Of a DNA stretch of 64,000 nt, positions 57,225 through 64,000 are shown in pieces. The notes under the pieces are model-generated. The model saw only the letters and a list, made by a program, of their open reading frames with translations. It searched no databases and was not told the DNA's origin. The stretch's first letter is position 1. The number at the start of each line of letters is the position of its first letter. Origin of the DNA: Aldersonia sp. NBC_00410 (GTDB lineage: Bacteria; Actinomycetota; Actinomycetes; Mycobacteriales; Mycobacteriaceae); assembly GCF_026342035.1 (NCBI RefSeq), contig NZ_JAPENM010000009.1, positions 62,001 through 126,000 on the forward strand, given 5' to 3'. Position numbers and translations under genes: made by a program.

Positions 57225-57576
57225 AATTCCCCTCATCAGGTGTCTTACTTTCGCTCCGTACCGACCATCGAAACGGAGGAGTGGACCCGTAGGGCCCAGC
57301 GAAGTTTTACGCCGGTAGGTTTCCGGCAAGTTACGTACCGTGTTAACTCGCCGATAACCATCGAATTCTCAACGAGTTGGGATGCACCCGCCGAGAGTTC
57401 AATGCGCACGATTCGCTCGCGGACCTGTGTTGAGTACGACTCGGAGGGAACACTAACGGCCCGGTAACGACCCGGCAACGCGGCACCAAAGCGCTGTTCA
57501 TGTGATCCATATCACACTATCGCGCGGGCGGTAACGGGGTACTCGATTTCGTTGGAAAGCCCCCGTGACGTGCGGT
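57225..57576. promoter_or_regulatory. 352-bp porin promoter region
   Basis: This region precedes the first porin gene and contains the Crp-type palindrome listed separately, several TTGAG/AACGAG-type words, and an AT-rich stretch (GTTAACTCGCCGATAACCATC). I could not fix the -10/-35, but a long untranslated leader is likely, as for mspA in mycobacteria. No gene was recognised in it. Confidence 0.5.
57501..57516. promoter_or_regulatory. Crp/FNR-type operator
   Basis: TGTGATCCATATCACA matches the Crp consensus TGTGA-N6-TCACA exactly. It lies 277 bp before the first porin gene and 61 bp from the end of the small gene at 57577. In mycolata Crp (Rv3676/GlxR) binds such sites to control transport, resuscitation and carbon metabolism. 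Confidence 0.75.
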
Positions 57577-57846
57577 TCAGCCGTGGTGCGGGGGAATCTG
57601 CGAACGCAGCCATTCGTCGCGGGAATTGCTCGTCGAACCGGAATGCTCGGGAGCGGAGTTCTCGCCGCCGGCATCGGGATCCCGTGCGTCATTCGTCGTG
57701 TCGGGCAAGACATCTCCGAACACACGAGCAAGACGAGCGGCCTCGGCGGGCGAACGCTGCACGCGCCGCGGTGTCTCGGTCGCGGGCTGCTCACGTTCGT
57801 CACGACCGAGGCCGCTCGTAGGTTTGTTGTCGATTATTCGGTCCAC
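57577..57846 (-). CDS. Small conserved-looking hydrophilic protein
   Basis: An 89-aa acidic/basic, disordered protein: VDRIIDNKPTSG start, the helix RRVQRSPAEAARLARVFGDVLPDTT and the C-terminus DEWLRSQIPPHHG. The last motif recurs at the C-termini of small actinobacterial proteins, but I cannot name a function. GTG 57846 is the likely start, 40 nt after the moaB2 stop on the same strand; a longer reading from 57921 would overlap moaB2. Confidence 0.6.
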   Translation of the reverse strand: MDRIIDNKPTSGLGRDEREQPATETPRRVQRSPAEAARLARVFGDVLPDTTNDARDPDAGGENSAPEHSGSTSNSRDEWLRSQIPPHHG

Positions 57847-57886
57847 CAGGGGTTTTCGGTTCAGTACAGCCGGAGGGTTCGCCTGT

Positions 57887-58384
57887 TCAGTCCAGCATGC
57901 CGGACAACTGATCGATGACATGGGCGGCCAACGGTGTCAGCGTCGCCATGCCGTCGCGCACCGCGGCGCGCGACCCGGCGATGTTGACCACCAGGGTGCT
58001 GCCGGAGACGCCGGCCAACCCGCGAGACAGTCCGGCGTCCAGCGATCCGGCCGCCAGGCCGGACGTGCGCAGGGCCTCGCTGATGCCGAGCAGCTCGCGA
58101 TCGAGCACATCGGCGGTTGCGTCCGGGGTGACGTCGCGCGGGGACACGCCGGTACCGCCGACCGAGATCACCAGGTCGACGCCGCCGATCACCGCGGTGT
58201 TGAGCGCGTTGCGGATCTCGACCTCGTCGGCCGAGACCAGAACCGTCGCATCCACGATGAAACCGGCCTCGTTGAGCAGCTCGGTGACCAGCGGGCCGGT
58301 CGAATCGACGGTGTCTCCGTGCGCGGTGCGGTCATCGACGATGACGACGAGCGCACGGCCGGCAACCGGGGTATCGATCTCCAT
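57887..58384 (-). CDS. moaB2: MoaB2-type molybdenum-cofactor biosynthesis protein (Mog/MoaB family)
   Basis: A 165-aa MPT-binding domain protein: VVIVDDRTAHGDTVDSTGP, DLVISVGGTGVSPRDVTPDA (the GGTG loop) and LAGVSGSTLVVNIAGS. Mog/MoaB proteins adenylate molybdopterin. In M. tuberculosis moaB2 lies by pepD as here. A TACGGT -10 motif 7 nt before ATG 58384 suggests a leaderless mRNA. Longer upstream readings are not needed. Confidence 0.9.
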   Translation of the reverse strand: MEIDTPVAGRALVVIVDDRTAHGDTVDSTGPLVTELLNEAGFIVDATVLVSADEVEIRNALNTAVIGGVDLVISVGGTGVSPRDVTPDATADVLDRELLGISEALRTSGLAAGSLDAGLSRGLAGVSGSTLVVNIAGSRAAVRDGMATLTPLAAHVIDQLSGMLD

Positions 58385-58470
58385 GGTGCTTACCGTAGTG
58401 CCAAGCGCCCCGACCAGTTCGAGCTGTCCGGCTATGCCGCCCAACTCGCGCCGCCCGCCCCCGGTCTGCA

Positions 58471-59823
58471 TCAGCGGCCGCCGTCCGGCGCCGAGCCGAG
58501 CGTGACGCTGACGGTCTTCGCGTTGCCGCCGTTCGGGTCGGTGTAGGTGATCTGCACCTTGTCGCCCGGCACGTACGAACGCACCGACGCGATGAGCGCG
58601 TCACCGGCATCGATCACCCGGTCGTCGACCTTGGTGATGACCGCACCCTTCGGGATCCCGGCCTGCGCCGCCGGTCCGCCCTCGGTGACCGCCATGACCT
58701 CGGCACCGTTGTACTGGTCCTGCGTCGGGACCTGCACACCGATGAGCGCGTGCGTGGCCTTACCGGTCTTGGTCAGCTCGTCGGCGATCCGACGCGCCTG
58801 ATCGACGGGGATGGCGAAGCCGAGGCCGATGGAACCGGCCGTCGACTCGGCGCCGCCAGTGCCGCCACCGAGGGACGCGATGGCGGTGTTGATGCCGATG
58901 AGTTTGCCGTCGCCGTCGACGAGCGCGCCGCCCGAGTTGCCCGGGTTGATCGCGGCATCGGTCTGGATCGCGTCGATGACGGTCGCCTGATTCGACGCCT
59001 CGCCGCTGGTGGACACCGGCCGATTCAGCGACGAGATGATCCCGGTGGTGACGGTGCCGGCCAGGCCGAGCGGGGAGCCGACGGCGATGACTTGCTGACC
59101 CACCGCGAGGTTCTCCGAGCTACCCAGCTCGATCGGGGTCAGGCCCGACTTGCCCTCGGCCTTGATCACGGCGATATCGGTCACCGAGTCGGCGCCGACG
59201 ACAGTCGCCGGCGCGGTGCTGCCGTCGGAGAACGCGACCTCGAGCTTCGCGCCCGTACCGGCGCCGGTGGCGACGTGGTTGTTGGTGAGGATCAGCCCGT
59301 CCGAGGACAGGATGACCCCGGAGCCCTCGCCCTGGGCCTGCTGGCTGGTGACCTTGATCATCACGACGCTCGGCAGCACCTTGCCGGCGACGGCCTGTAC
59401 GGACCCGGCGGGCGCATTCACCGCGGGACTCGTGTTCGGCTTGGTGTCGAGCGCGTTGGACACCTGCGTCGAGCCGCTGTCCTGGTCGGTGACCACGGCG
59501 CCGACAGCGCCGCCGATACCACCGCTGACCAGGGCGAGCACGACCGCGCCGACGACCAGTCCGGTGCGGCGCGGCTTGCGCGGCGCGGGTTCGAGGGTGG
59601 CGACGTTCGGCAGCTGCCCGGTGGGCTCACCGCCCGGCTGCGCCCACGGGTACTGCGCGGTCGGCTGATAGCCGGGCGCATAGCCTTGTGGGGGTTGCTG
59701 CGGCGGCAGTTGCCGGCCTTCGTAGGGCTGCTGGGGCTGCCGGTAGTTCTGATACCCGGGATATCCACCGGCCTGTTGGCCGTAGGACGGCTGCTGGTTC
59801 TCGTGGTTGCGATCGTCGGTCAT
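58471..59823 (-). CDS. pepD: HtrA-type serine protease PepD
   Basis: A 450-aa DegP/HtrA protein: a 60-residue Gln/Pro/Tyr/Gly-rich disordered N-terminus in the cytoplasm, TM (88-110), trypsin-like domain with the triad His183 (NNHVAT), Asp216 (TDIAVI) and Ser297 (GNSGGA), and one PDZ domain (about 360-445). In M. tuberculosis PepD acts in cell-wall stress and MprAB/SigE signalling. ATG 59823 follows AAAGGCAG. MprA-box-like repeats are 48 bp upstream. Confidence 0.95.
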   Translation of the reverse strand: MTDDRNHENQQPSYGQQAGGYPGYQNYRQPQQPYEGRQLPPQQPPQGYAPGYQPTAQYPWAQPGGEPTGQLPNVATLEPAPRKPRRTGLVVGAVVLALVSGGIGGAVGAVVTDQDSGSTQVSNALDTKPNTSPAVNAPAGSVQAVAGKVLPSVVMIKVTSQQAQGEGSGVILSSDGLILTNNHVATGAGTGAKLEVAFSDGSTAPATVVGADSVTDIAVIKAEGKSGLTPIELGSSENLAVGQQVIAVGSPLGLAGTVTTGIISSLNRPVSTSGEASNQATVIDAIQTDAAINPGNSGGALVDGDGKLIGINTAIASLGGGTGGAESTAGSIGLGFAIPVDQARRIADELTKTGKATHALIGVQVPTQDQYNGAEVMAVTEGGPAAQAGIPKGAVITKVDDRVIDAGDALIASVRSYVPGDKVQITYTDPNGGNAKTVSVTLGSAPDGGR

Positions 59824-59870
59824 CGTCTGCCTTTTCCCGTTCTCTTGGTTGCCCCCAGTTTTCCCGGCGG

Positions 59871-59890
59871 GGCTGAGAACGGCCTGAGAT
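59871..59890. promoter_or_regulatory. MprA-box-like direct repeat before pepD
   Basis: On the minus strand the hexamer TCTCAG occurs twice, inside ATCTCAGG and TTCTCAGCC, 11 bp apart (59871-59890), 48 bp before the pepD start. The paired 8-mers resemble the MprA box described for mprA, pepD, sigB and sigE in M. tuberculosis, and similar repeats stand before mprA. Confidence 0.6.
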
Positions 59891-59964
59891 GGGCCCACTA
59901 ATTCACCGAGACATTTGCCCGCCCGGTGTGCCTTCCGTCACCAGTATCCCCGTGCGCGGATCGA

Positions 59965-61416
59965 TCACGTCCGCGGATGGTTCGCCTCCAGCGCCGCCGC
60001 GCCCCCGTCGCCCGGAAGCACGATCTTGATCTGTGCACCGCCGCGACTCGACGTCTCCACCGCGATCGTGCCGCCCTGTTTCACCACCACCTGCCGCACA
60101 ATCGCGAGTCCGAGACCCGAGCCGGGCATGGACCGCGACGCGGTGGTGCGATAGAACCGCTCGAACACCAATTCGCGTTCGTTATCCGGGATCCCGGGAC
60201 CGGCGTCGGCGATCGTCAGCTCGAGCAGGCCCGCACCGGTCGGGCGCATCAACACCTCGACCCGCTCCCCCGCCGGACTCCACTTGGCGGCATTGTCGAG
60301 CACGTTCAGCACCGCGCGCTGCAGGCCCGGCTCATAGCCGTAGACGAACCACGGACACAGCTGCGCGACGAACTCCACGTCGGCTCGGCGCCGCCGAGCC
60401 CGCTCCAGCGCGCGCTCCACCACGTCGCCGAGATCGACCGGCTCGTAGACGGTTTCGGGAACGTCCTCACGGGCCAGGTCGACCAGATCGCCGACAAGCG
60501 TGGACAGTTCCTCGATCTGCGCCATCACGTCCGCGCGCAGGTCGGACATGTCCTGCGCCGGAAGCTGCGGTGCACCCGGTCGGCTCGACGCGATGAGCAG
60601 TTCCATATTGGTACGCAGCGACGTCAGCGGGGTGCGCAGCTCGTGACCGGCGTCGGCGACCAATCTGCTTTGCCGGTCCCGTGATTCGGCGAGCGCACGC
60701 AGCATCGTGTTGAAACTCAGTGTGAGCCGGGCGAGTTCGTCATTGCCGGTGACCGGGATCGGGGTGAGGTCGTCGGTGCGCGCGACCCGCTCGGTGGCCG
60801 CGGTCAGTCGCCCGACCGGACGTAATCCGGCGCGTCCCACTGCCATTCCGGCGAGCGCGGCGAGCACCACACCCCCACTGCCGACGAACAGCAGCACCCA
60901 CGCCAGCCGATTCAGCACCGCCCGTGTCGGCGCCAGGTCCTGCGCGATGACCAGTGTCGAACCGCTGTTCGTGCGTTCGCTCAGCACCCGCTGATCGTTG
61001 ACGGTGCGCAGCGAGGACGTCTGTTCACCTTTGGCGACGGCGAGTTCGTCGGTGCCGATCGGCGCGTCCGAGCCGGGCGGGTTGTACACCCGCAGGTCCG
61101 GGAAGATCAGCGCGGCGCTGATGTCCTGCGAGTAGAACGTGGCCAGCGAAATCGAGCGGAAGTCGAAGGCTTCCAGGTTGTTCTCGATCAACGTGGACGC
61201 CCGGGTTTCGAGCTGCTTGTCCACATCCGCGTAGAGCGCGCGGGCCACGACGGCGTACGCCGCGACCGCCATCACCGCGACCGCGATGGCCACGACCGAG
61301 GCGGCGAGCATGGTCACCCGCGAGCGCAGCGAGACCGAGCGGGTGAGGACAGAAGGCGGGCGCATCTCCTGCGGCCCGGAGCGACGCTTCCCGCCGGGAA
61401 ACAGCCCCGATCTCAC
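59965..61416 (-). CDS. mprB: Sensor histidine kinase MprB
   Basis: A 483-aa membrane kinase: TM1 (about 35-60), an extracellular domain of about 110 residues, TM2 (about 180-203), a HAMP linker, HisKA with H-box [14 protein letters not shown], and the ATPase domain with N-box [18 protein letters not shown] and GSGLGLAIV. It senses envelope stress and phosphorylates MprA. The GTG start at 61416 overlaps the mprA stop (GTGA). Confidence 0.95.
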   Translation of the reverse strand: MRSGLFPGGKRRSGPQEMRPPSVLTRSVSLRSRVTMLAASVVAIAVAVMAVAAYAVVARALYADVDKQLETRASTLIENNLEAFDFRSISLATFYSQDISAALIFPDLRVYNPPGSDAPIGTDELAVAKGEQTSSLRTVNDQRVLSERTNSGSTLVIAQDLAPTRAVLNRLAWVLLFVGSGGVVLAALAGMAVGRAGLRPVGRLTAATERVARTDDLTPIPVTGNDELARLTLSFNTMLRALAESRDRQSRLVADAGHELRTPLTSLRTNMELLIASSRPGAPQLPAQDMSDLRADVMAQIEELSTLVGDLVDLAREDVPETVYEPVDLGDVVERALERARRRRADVEFVAQLCPWFVYGYEPGLQRAVLNVLDNAAKWSPAGERVEVLMRPTGAGLLELTIADAGPGIPDNERELVFERFYRTTASRSMPGSGLGLAIVRQVVVKQGGTIAVETSSRGGAQIKIVLPGDGGAAALEANHPRT

Positions 61417-62099
61417 GGAGGCGTCTCGCGCAGCACGTATCCGATACCGCGCACGGTGTGGATCAGCCGGGTCTCGCCGTCTGCCTCGGTCTTGCGGCGC
61501 AGGTAACCGACGTAGACCTCGAGCGCGTTGCCCGAGGTCGGGAAGTCGTAGCCCCACACCTCTTCCAGGATGCGACTGCGGGTCAGTACCCGACGCGGGT
61601 TGGCCATCAGCATCTCGAGCAGGGCGAACTCGGTGCGGGTGAGGCTGATCGACCGCTCGCCACGGGCGACCTCGCGGGTGGCCGGGTCGAGTGACAGATC
61701 GGCGAACTGCATCGCGGCCGACTCGTCGGCGGCATCCCCAGTGGTGCGTCGCAGCAGCGCACGCAGCCGGGCGAGCAACTCCTCGAGCGCGAACGGCTTG
61801 GGCAGGTAGTCATCTGCGCCCGCGTCGAGGCCGGCCACCCGCTCGGATACCGAGTCGCGGGCCGTGAGGACCAGAATCGGCAGGTCGTCGCCCGTGCTGC
61901 GCAGCCGCCGACACACTTCCAAGCCGTCCACGCGCGGCATCATCACGTCGAGCACCATCGCGTCGGGGCGGGTGGCGACGGCCTTGTCCAACGCATCGAC
62001 GCCGTCGACGGCGGTATCGACGGTATAGCCGTTGAAGGTCAGCGATCGCCGCAGCGATTCCCGCACGGCGCGATCGTCGTCGACAACCAATATGCGCAT
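61413..62099 (-). CDS. mprA: Response regulator MprA (OmpR family)
   Basis: A 228-aa OmpR/PhoB regulator: receiver domain with phospho-acceptor Asp51 ([11 protein letters not shown]), Lys in [12 protein letters not shown] and the winged-helix domain (about 130-228, [32 protein letters not shown]). ATG 62099 matches the M. tuberculosis start. No ribosome site is visible there. The same frame extends 26 codons upstream into the 30-bp repeats without a stop, giving two copies of MPLLSHI, but a translated extension is unlikely. Confidence 0.96.
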   Translation of the reverse strand: MRILVVDDDRAVRESLRRSLTFNGYTVDTAVDGVDALDKAVATRPDAMVLDVMMPRVDGLEVCRRLRSTGDDLPILVLTARDSVSERVAGLDAGADDYLPKPFALEELLARLRALLRRTTGDAADESAAMQFADLSLDPATREVARGERSISLTRTEFALLEMLMANPRRVLTRSRILEEVWGYDFPTSGNALEVYVGYLRRKTEADGETRLIHTVRGIGYVLRETPP

Positions 62100-62121
62100 G
62101 GCGATAAGTGTGACCACACCG

Positions 62122-62205
62122 ACTGAGATATGGCTGAGAAGCGGCATTCGCCGCGGGATATGGCTGAGAAGCGGCATTCGCCGCGGGATATGGCTGAGAA
62201 GCGGC
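62122..62205. repeat. 30-bp tandem repeats (2.6 copies) upstream of mprA carrying MprA-box-like half-sites
   Basis: GATATGGCTGAGAAGCGGCA-rich 30-bp units occur at 62127-62156 and 62157-62186, with a partial third at 62187-62205. Each carries GGCTGAGA (reverse TCTCAGCC); a further ACTGAGAT at 62122-62129 stands 10 bp from the nearest one, giving the 8-2-8 direct repeat TCTCAGCC-AT-ATCTCAGT. Each full unit also contains GCGGC-ATTC-GCCGC, a small hairpin. The array lies between the DUF2079 stop and the mprA start. Confidence 0.85.
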
Positions 62206-62206
62206 G

Positions 62207-63706
62207 CTACTGCCTACGAAGCAGGAGCAGCCCGTCCCGATTACCGACCTCGACGTAGCCGGCCGCCCGCGCGTCGCGCAATGCTTCCCGGTCGCCGTCT
62301 GCGTCGCGGGGCCAGCCCGGCGGATCGCCGACGTTGACCACGATCCAGTCGGTGTCGACGTTGCCGCCGACCACCCCGCCGACTCGCCGCGGAAAGACAC
62401 TCACCGCGTGGTCCGCGGCCAGTTGCGGAATGAGGTTGTTCGACGCCGCGACCGTCGCGCCGTGCGGAATCTGCGCTGCCAGCGCGTGCACGGCGGTGAC
62501 TTGTGCATTCGGCCGCCACGTATCGGCCTGCGCGAGTTTGGCAAGCGGCAGGGATGGCGTCGCCACGAGGGCGACCACGGCGACCACGGCCAGCACCACC
62601 CTGCGGCCGCGGTCGGTGAACCAGCCGTCGCGGCGGCCTCGCACCAGCGCGTCGATGAGCGCCGCGAACATGATTGGCATCAGCACCGCGCTGTAGTGGA
62701 AGACCGGACCCCAGAAGCTGGTGTTGTCGCTGACGAACCGCCAGGCCAGCGTCGGTACGGCGACCAGCACGAGCGGCGAGCGCAGCGCGGCGAACCCGGT
62801 GACGAGCAGCAGCAGAAACAGCGTCGCGGCCCTCGGGTCACCGCCGATCACCCCGTTCGTGACCGCGTCGACCGCGCTGGCGATGCCCCCGGATGGCAGC
62901 TTGGAGGCCTGCCCGTACTGCCCGTCGGCGCTGAGCGCGGGCACGATCACCTTGACGGCCAGCGCGGTCCAGCCCAGCCCCCACACGATCGTCGCCAGGC
63001 CCCAGCGGCGCATCGTCCCGGGGGTCCAGAACGCCACCAGCGCGCCGATCACCGCGACAGTGAGGCCCAAGTCTTCTTTCACGAACACCAGCGGCAGCGC
63101 GTACAGCAGCGCCGCGGTCCAGCGCCGGTTGCCCAGCGCGGTCACCGAGAAGGCCAGTAGCGGAACCGCCAGGGCGATCTCGTGGAAGTCGAAGTTCAGT
63201 GCCGCCTGCACGCCCCAGGACAGGCCGTAGCCGATTGCGACGACGATGCCGGCGCCCACGCCGAGGCTGCGGACAGCCCAGCGCGACAGCGGAACGACGG
63301 CCAGCGCGAACAGCACCGCCTGCGCGACGAGCAGCGTCTGCGCCGAAGGAAATACCCGGAACAGCGGTCCGAACAGCGCCATCGCAGGCGAGAAATGATC
63401 CCCGAGCGCGTTGTAGCCGGGCCCGAGCAGCGGTACGACCGGAGCACGGAGCTCGGCGTAGGCCTTCGCCTCCTCCACGAAAATGCCCAGGTCGAAACCG
63501 GTCGTGCGTAGCTCGGCATGGTTGCGCAGCGACAGCGCGGCGTACAGCGGGGCGAGGATCGCCATCGCCACGAGCGGTATCACGATGTCCGCGCGAGGCA
63601 GTCGGCTCAGCAGGCGGGCAGCGGATGCCCGCGCTCGGCCGGTCCGCGGCGCGCCGGGGAGGACTGCGACGTCGTCGGCACCGGGCCGATTGATCGTTGT
63701 GCTCAC
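62207..63706 (-). CDS. DUF2079 family membrane protein
   Basis: A 499-aa polytopic protein (about ten TMs) of DUF2079 type. Seen: an N-terminal cytoplasmic segment, the motif [38 protein letters not shown] after TM1, the [17 protein letters not shown] block and [18 protein letters not shown]. The family resembles GT-C enzymes in fold and acidic DxG/DHF motifs, with unknown substrate. GTG 63706 is the start; a TTG 6 nt upstream is less likely. It is divergent from the gene starting at 63926 and ends at the repeats before mprA. Confidence 0.85.
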   Translation of the reverse strand: MSTTINRPGADDVAVLPGAPRTGRARASAARLLSRLPRADIVIPLVAMAILAPLYAALSLRNHAELRTTGFDLGIFVEEAKAYAELRAPVVPLLGPGYNALGDHFSPAMALFGPLFRVFPSAQTLLVAQAVLFALAVVPLSRWAVRSLGVGAGIVVAIGYGLSWGVQAALNFDFHEIALAVPLLAFSVTALGNRRWTAALLYALPLVFVKEDLGLTVAVIGALVAFWTPGTMRRWGLATIVWGLGWTALAVKVIVPALSADGQYGQASKLPSGGIASAVDAVTNGVIGGDPRAATLFLLLLVTGFAALRSPLVLVAVPTLAWRFVSDNTSFWGPVFHYSAVLMPIMFAALIDALVRGRRDGWFTDRGRRVVLAVVAVVALVATPSLPLAKLAQADTWRPNAQVTAVHALAAQIPHGATVAASNNLIPQLAADHAVSVFPRRVGGVVGGNVDTDWIVVNVGDPPGWPRDADGDREALRDARAAGYVEVGNRDGLLLLRRQ

Positions 63707-63925
63707 GGCCAACTTTGTTTACCGGATGAAGCTGTGCCAAACCTGAAATTCGTGCATATCACCCCGAAATACCCCAATTACCACCGCGCGCCACTGCTGA
63801 TCGCGAATATCCGGCCACCCCGCCGCTGTCGATCCGAGCAGCAGGTACGCCCTGCGTTGGTCCGGTACGATCGGGCGAAACCGACAAGCCGCGAACACCG
63901 CGCAATGCGGTGGTGAGGACTGGCC

Positions 63926-64000
63926 ATGGCAACCAAGAGGACGCCGTCACGCAAGCCCCGCGTCGAACAGGGCCGTCGACCGAAGAAGAATCCTCTCATC
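63926..64000 (+). CDS. N-terminal fragment of an unidentified basic protein (cut by window end)
   Basis: The first 25 codons of a gene begin at ATG 63926, 6 nt after GAGGA (63915-63919), and read MATKRTPSRKPRVEQGRRPK, then KNPLI; the strong positive charge suits a cytoplasmic tail ahead of a membrane segment or a nucleic-acid-binding start, but no family can be named. A TACGAT -10-like motif lies at 63866-63871, and CACCGC-GCAAT-GCGGTG (63896-63912) forms a hairpin just before the ribosome site. Confidence 0.6.
   Translation, partial: MATKRTPSRKPRVEQGRRPKKNPLI

Noticed and set aside
62122-62205. Repeats before mprA as a CRISPR array
   Set aside because: The 30-bp units are directly adjacent without spacers and there is no cas gene.

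Overview
The window is chromosomal DNA from a high-GC, mycolic-acid-containing actinobacterium, most likely Nocardia or a close relative. The pointers are two tandem MspA-type porins like the Nocardia farcinica NfpA/NfpB pair, a complete ergothioneine locus, RpfB, an O-mannosyltransferase (Pmt), MprAB-PepD and the Glp/GlpR division module. From memory of the Mycobacterium tuberculosis map, the backbone has the same content and order as Rv0981 (mprA) to Rv1020 (mfd), read backwards, with several local insertions.

Left part (1-15.0 kb): mfd (cut by the window edge), a gamma-butyrolactone-receptor-like TetR gene with a striking 57-bp double palindrome, an Rv1019-type TetR gene, tRNA-Gln, glmU-prs, a DUF2461 gene, then the ergothioneine genes egtA-B-C-D with an egtE-like gene divergent, followed by rplY-pth. 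The egt block sits where M. tuberculosis has lpqT.

Middle (15.0-42.2 kb): a PASTA-like membrane protein, a pks16-type acyl-AMP ligase, prfC, a PNPOx-like oxidase, an NTF2-like protein, Abi-alpha and DUF445 proteins, an ABC-F ATPase overlapping ispE, a second acyl-CoA ligase diverging from a WYL regulator, the copper genes copZ-copA behind a CsoR-type operator, then ksgA-rpfB-tatD, metG, a secreted lipase, a decayed GlxA-type gene, rsmI, pmt, a YtrA-type GntR gene with an NmrA-like SDR, an ArsC-like protein and arcA. The usual tatD-rpfB-ksgA-ispE order is split between ksgA and ispE by about 5 kb.

Accessory segment (42.3-49.1 kb): a two-TM protein, soxR with its operator, an SDR, a glycosyltransferase, a GGDEF-EAL protein, a Mug-type DNA glycosylase, a small membrane protein, an orphan protein and tRNA-Ala.

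Right part (49.2-64.0 kb): glpR-rimJ-glp-galU (cell division and envelope precursors) with a 75-nt structured inverted repeat before glp; a 5-formyl-THF cyclo-ligase gene, the redox chaperone gene ruc behind a CIRCE element, a SAF-domain gene and mscL; two porin genes with an upstream Crp-type site; moaB2, pepD and mprB-mprA with MprA-box-like repeats, including a 30-bp tandem repeat directly before mprA; a DUF2079 membrane protein; and the start of one more gene. Several genes (pmt, moaB2, the cyclo-ligase, the SAF gene) have a -10 motif 6-7 nt before the start codon and look leaderless.

Functionally the window is mainly housekeeping (translation, ribosome maturation, peptidoglycan and isoprenoid precursors, DNA repair) combined with envelope-stress, redox and copper defence. 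No mobile element, prophage or CRISPR array was seen.
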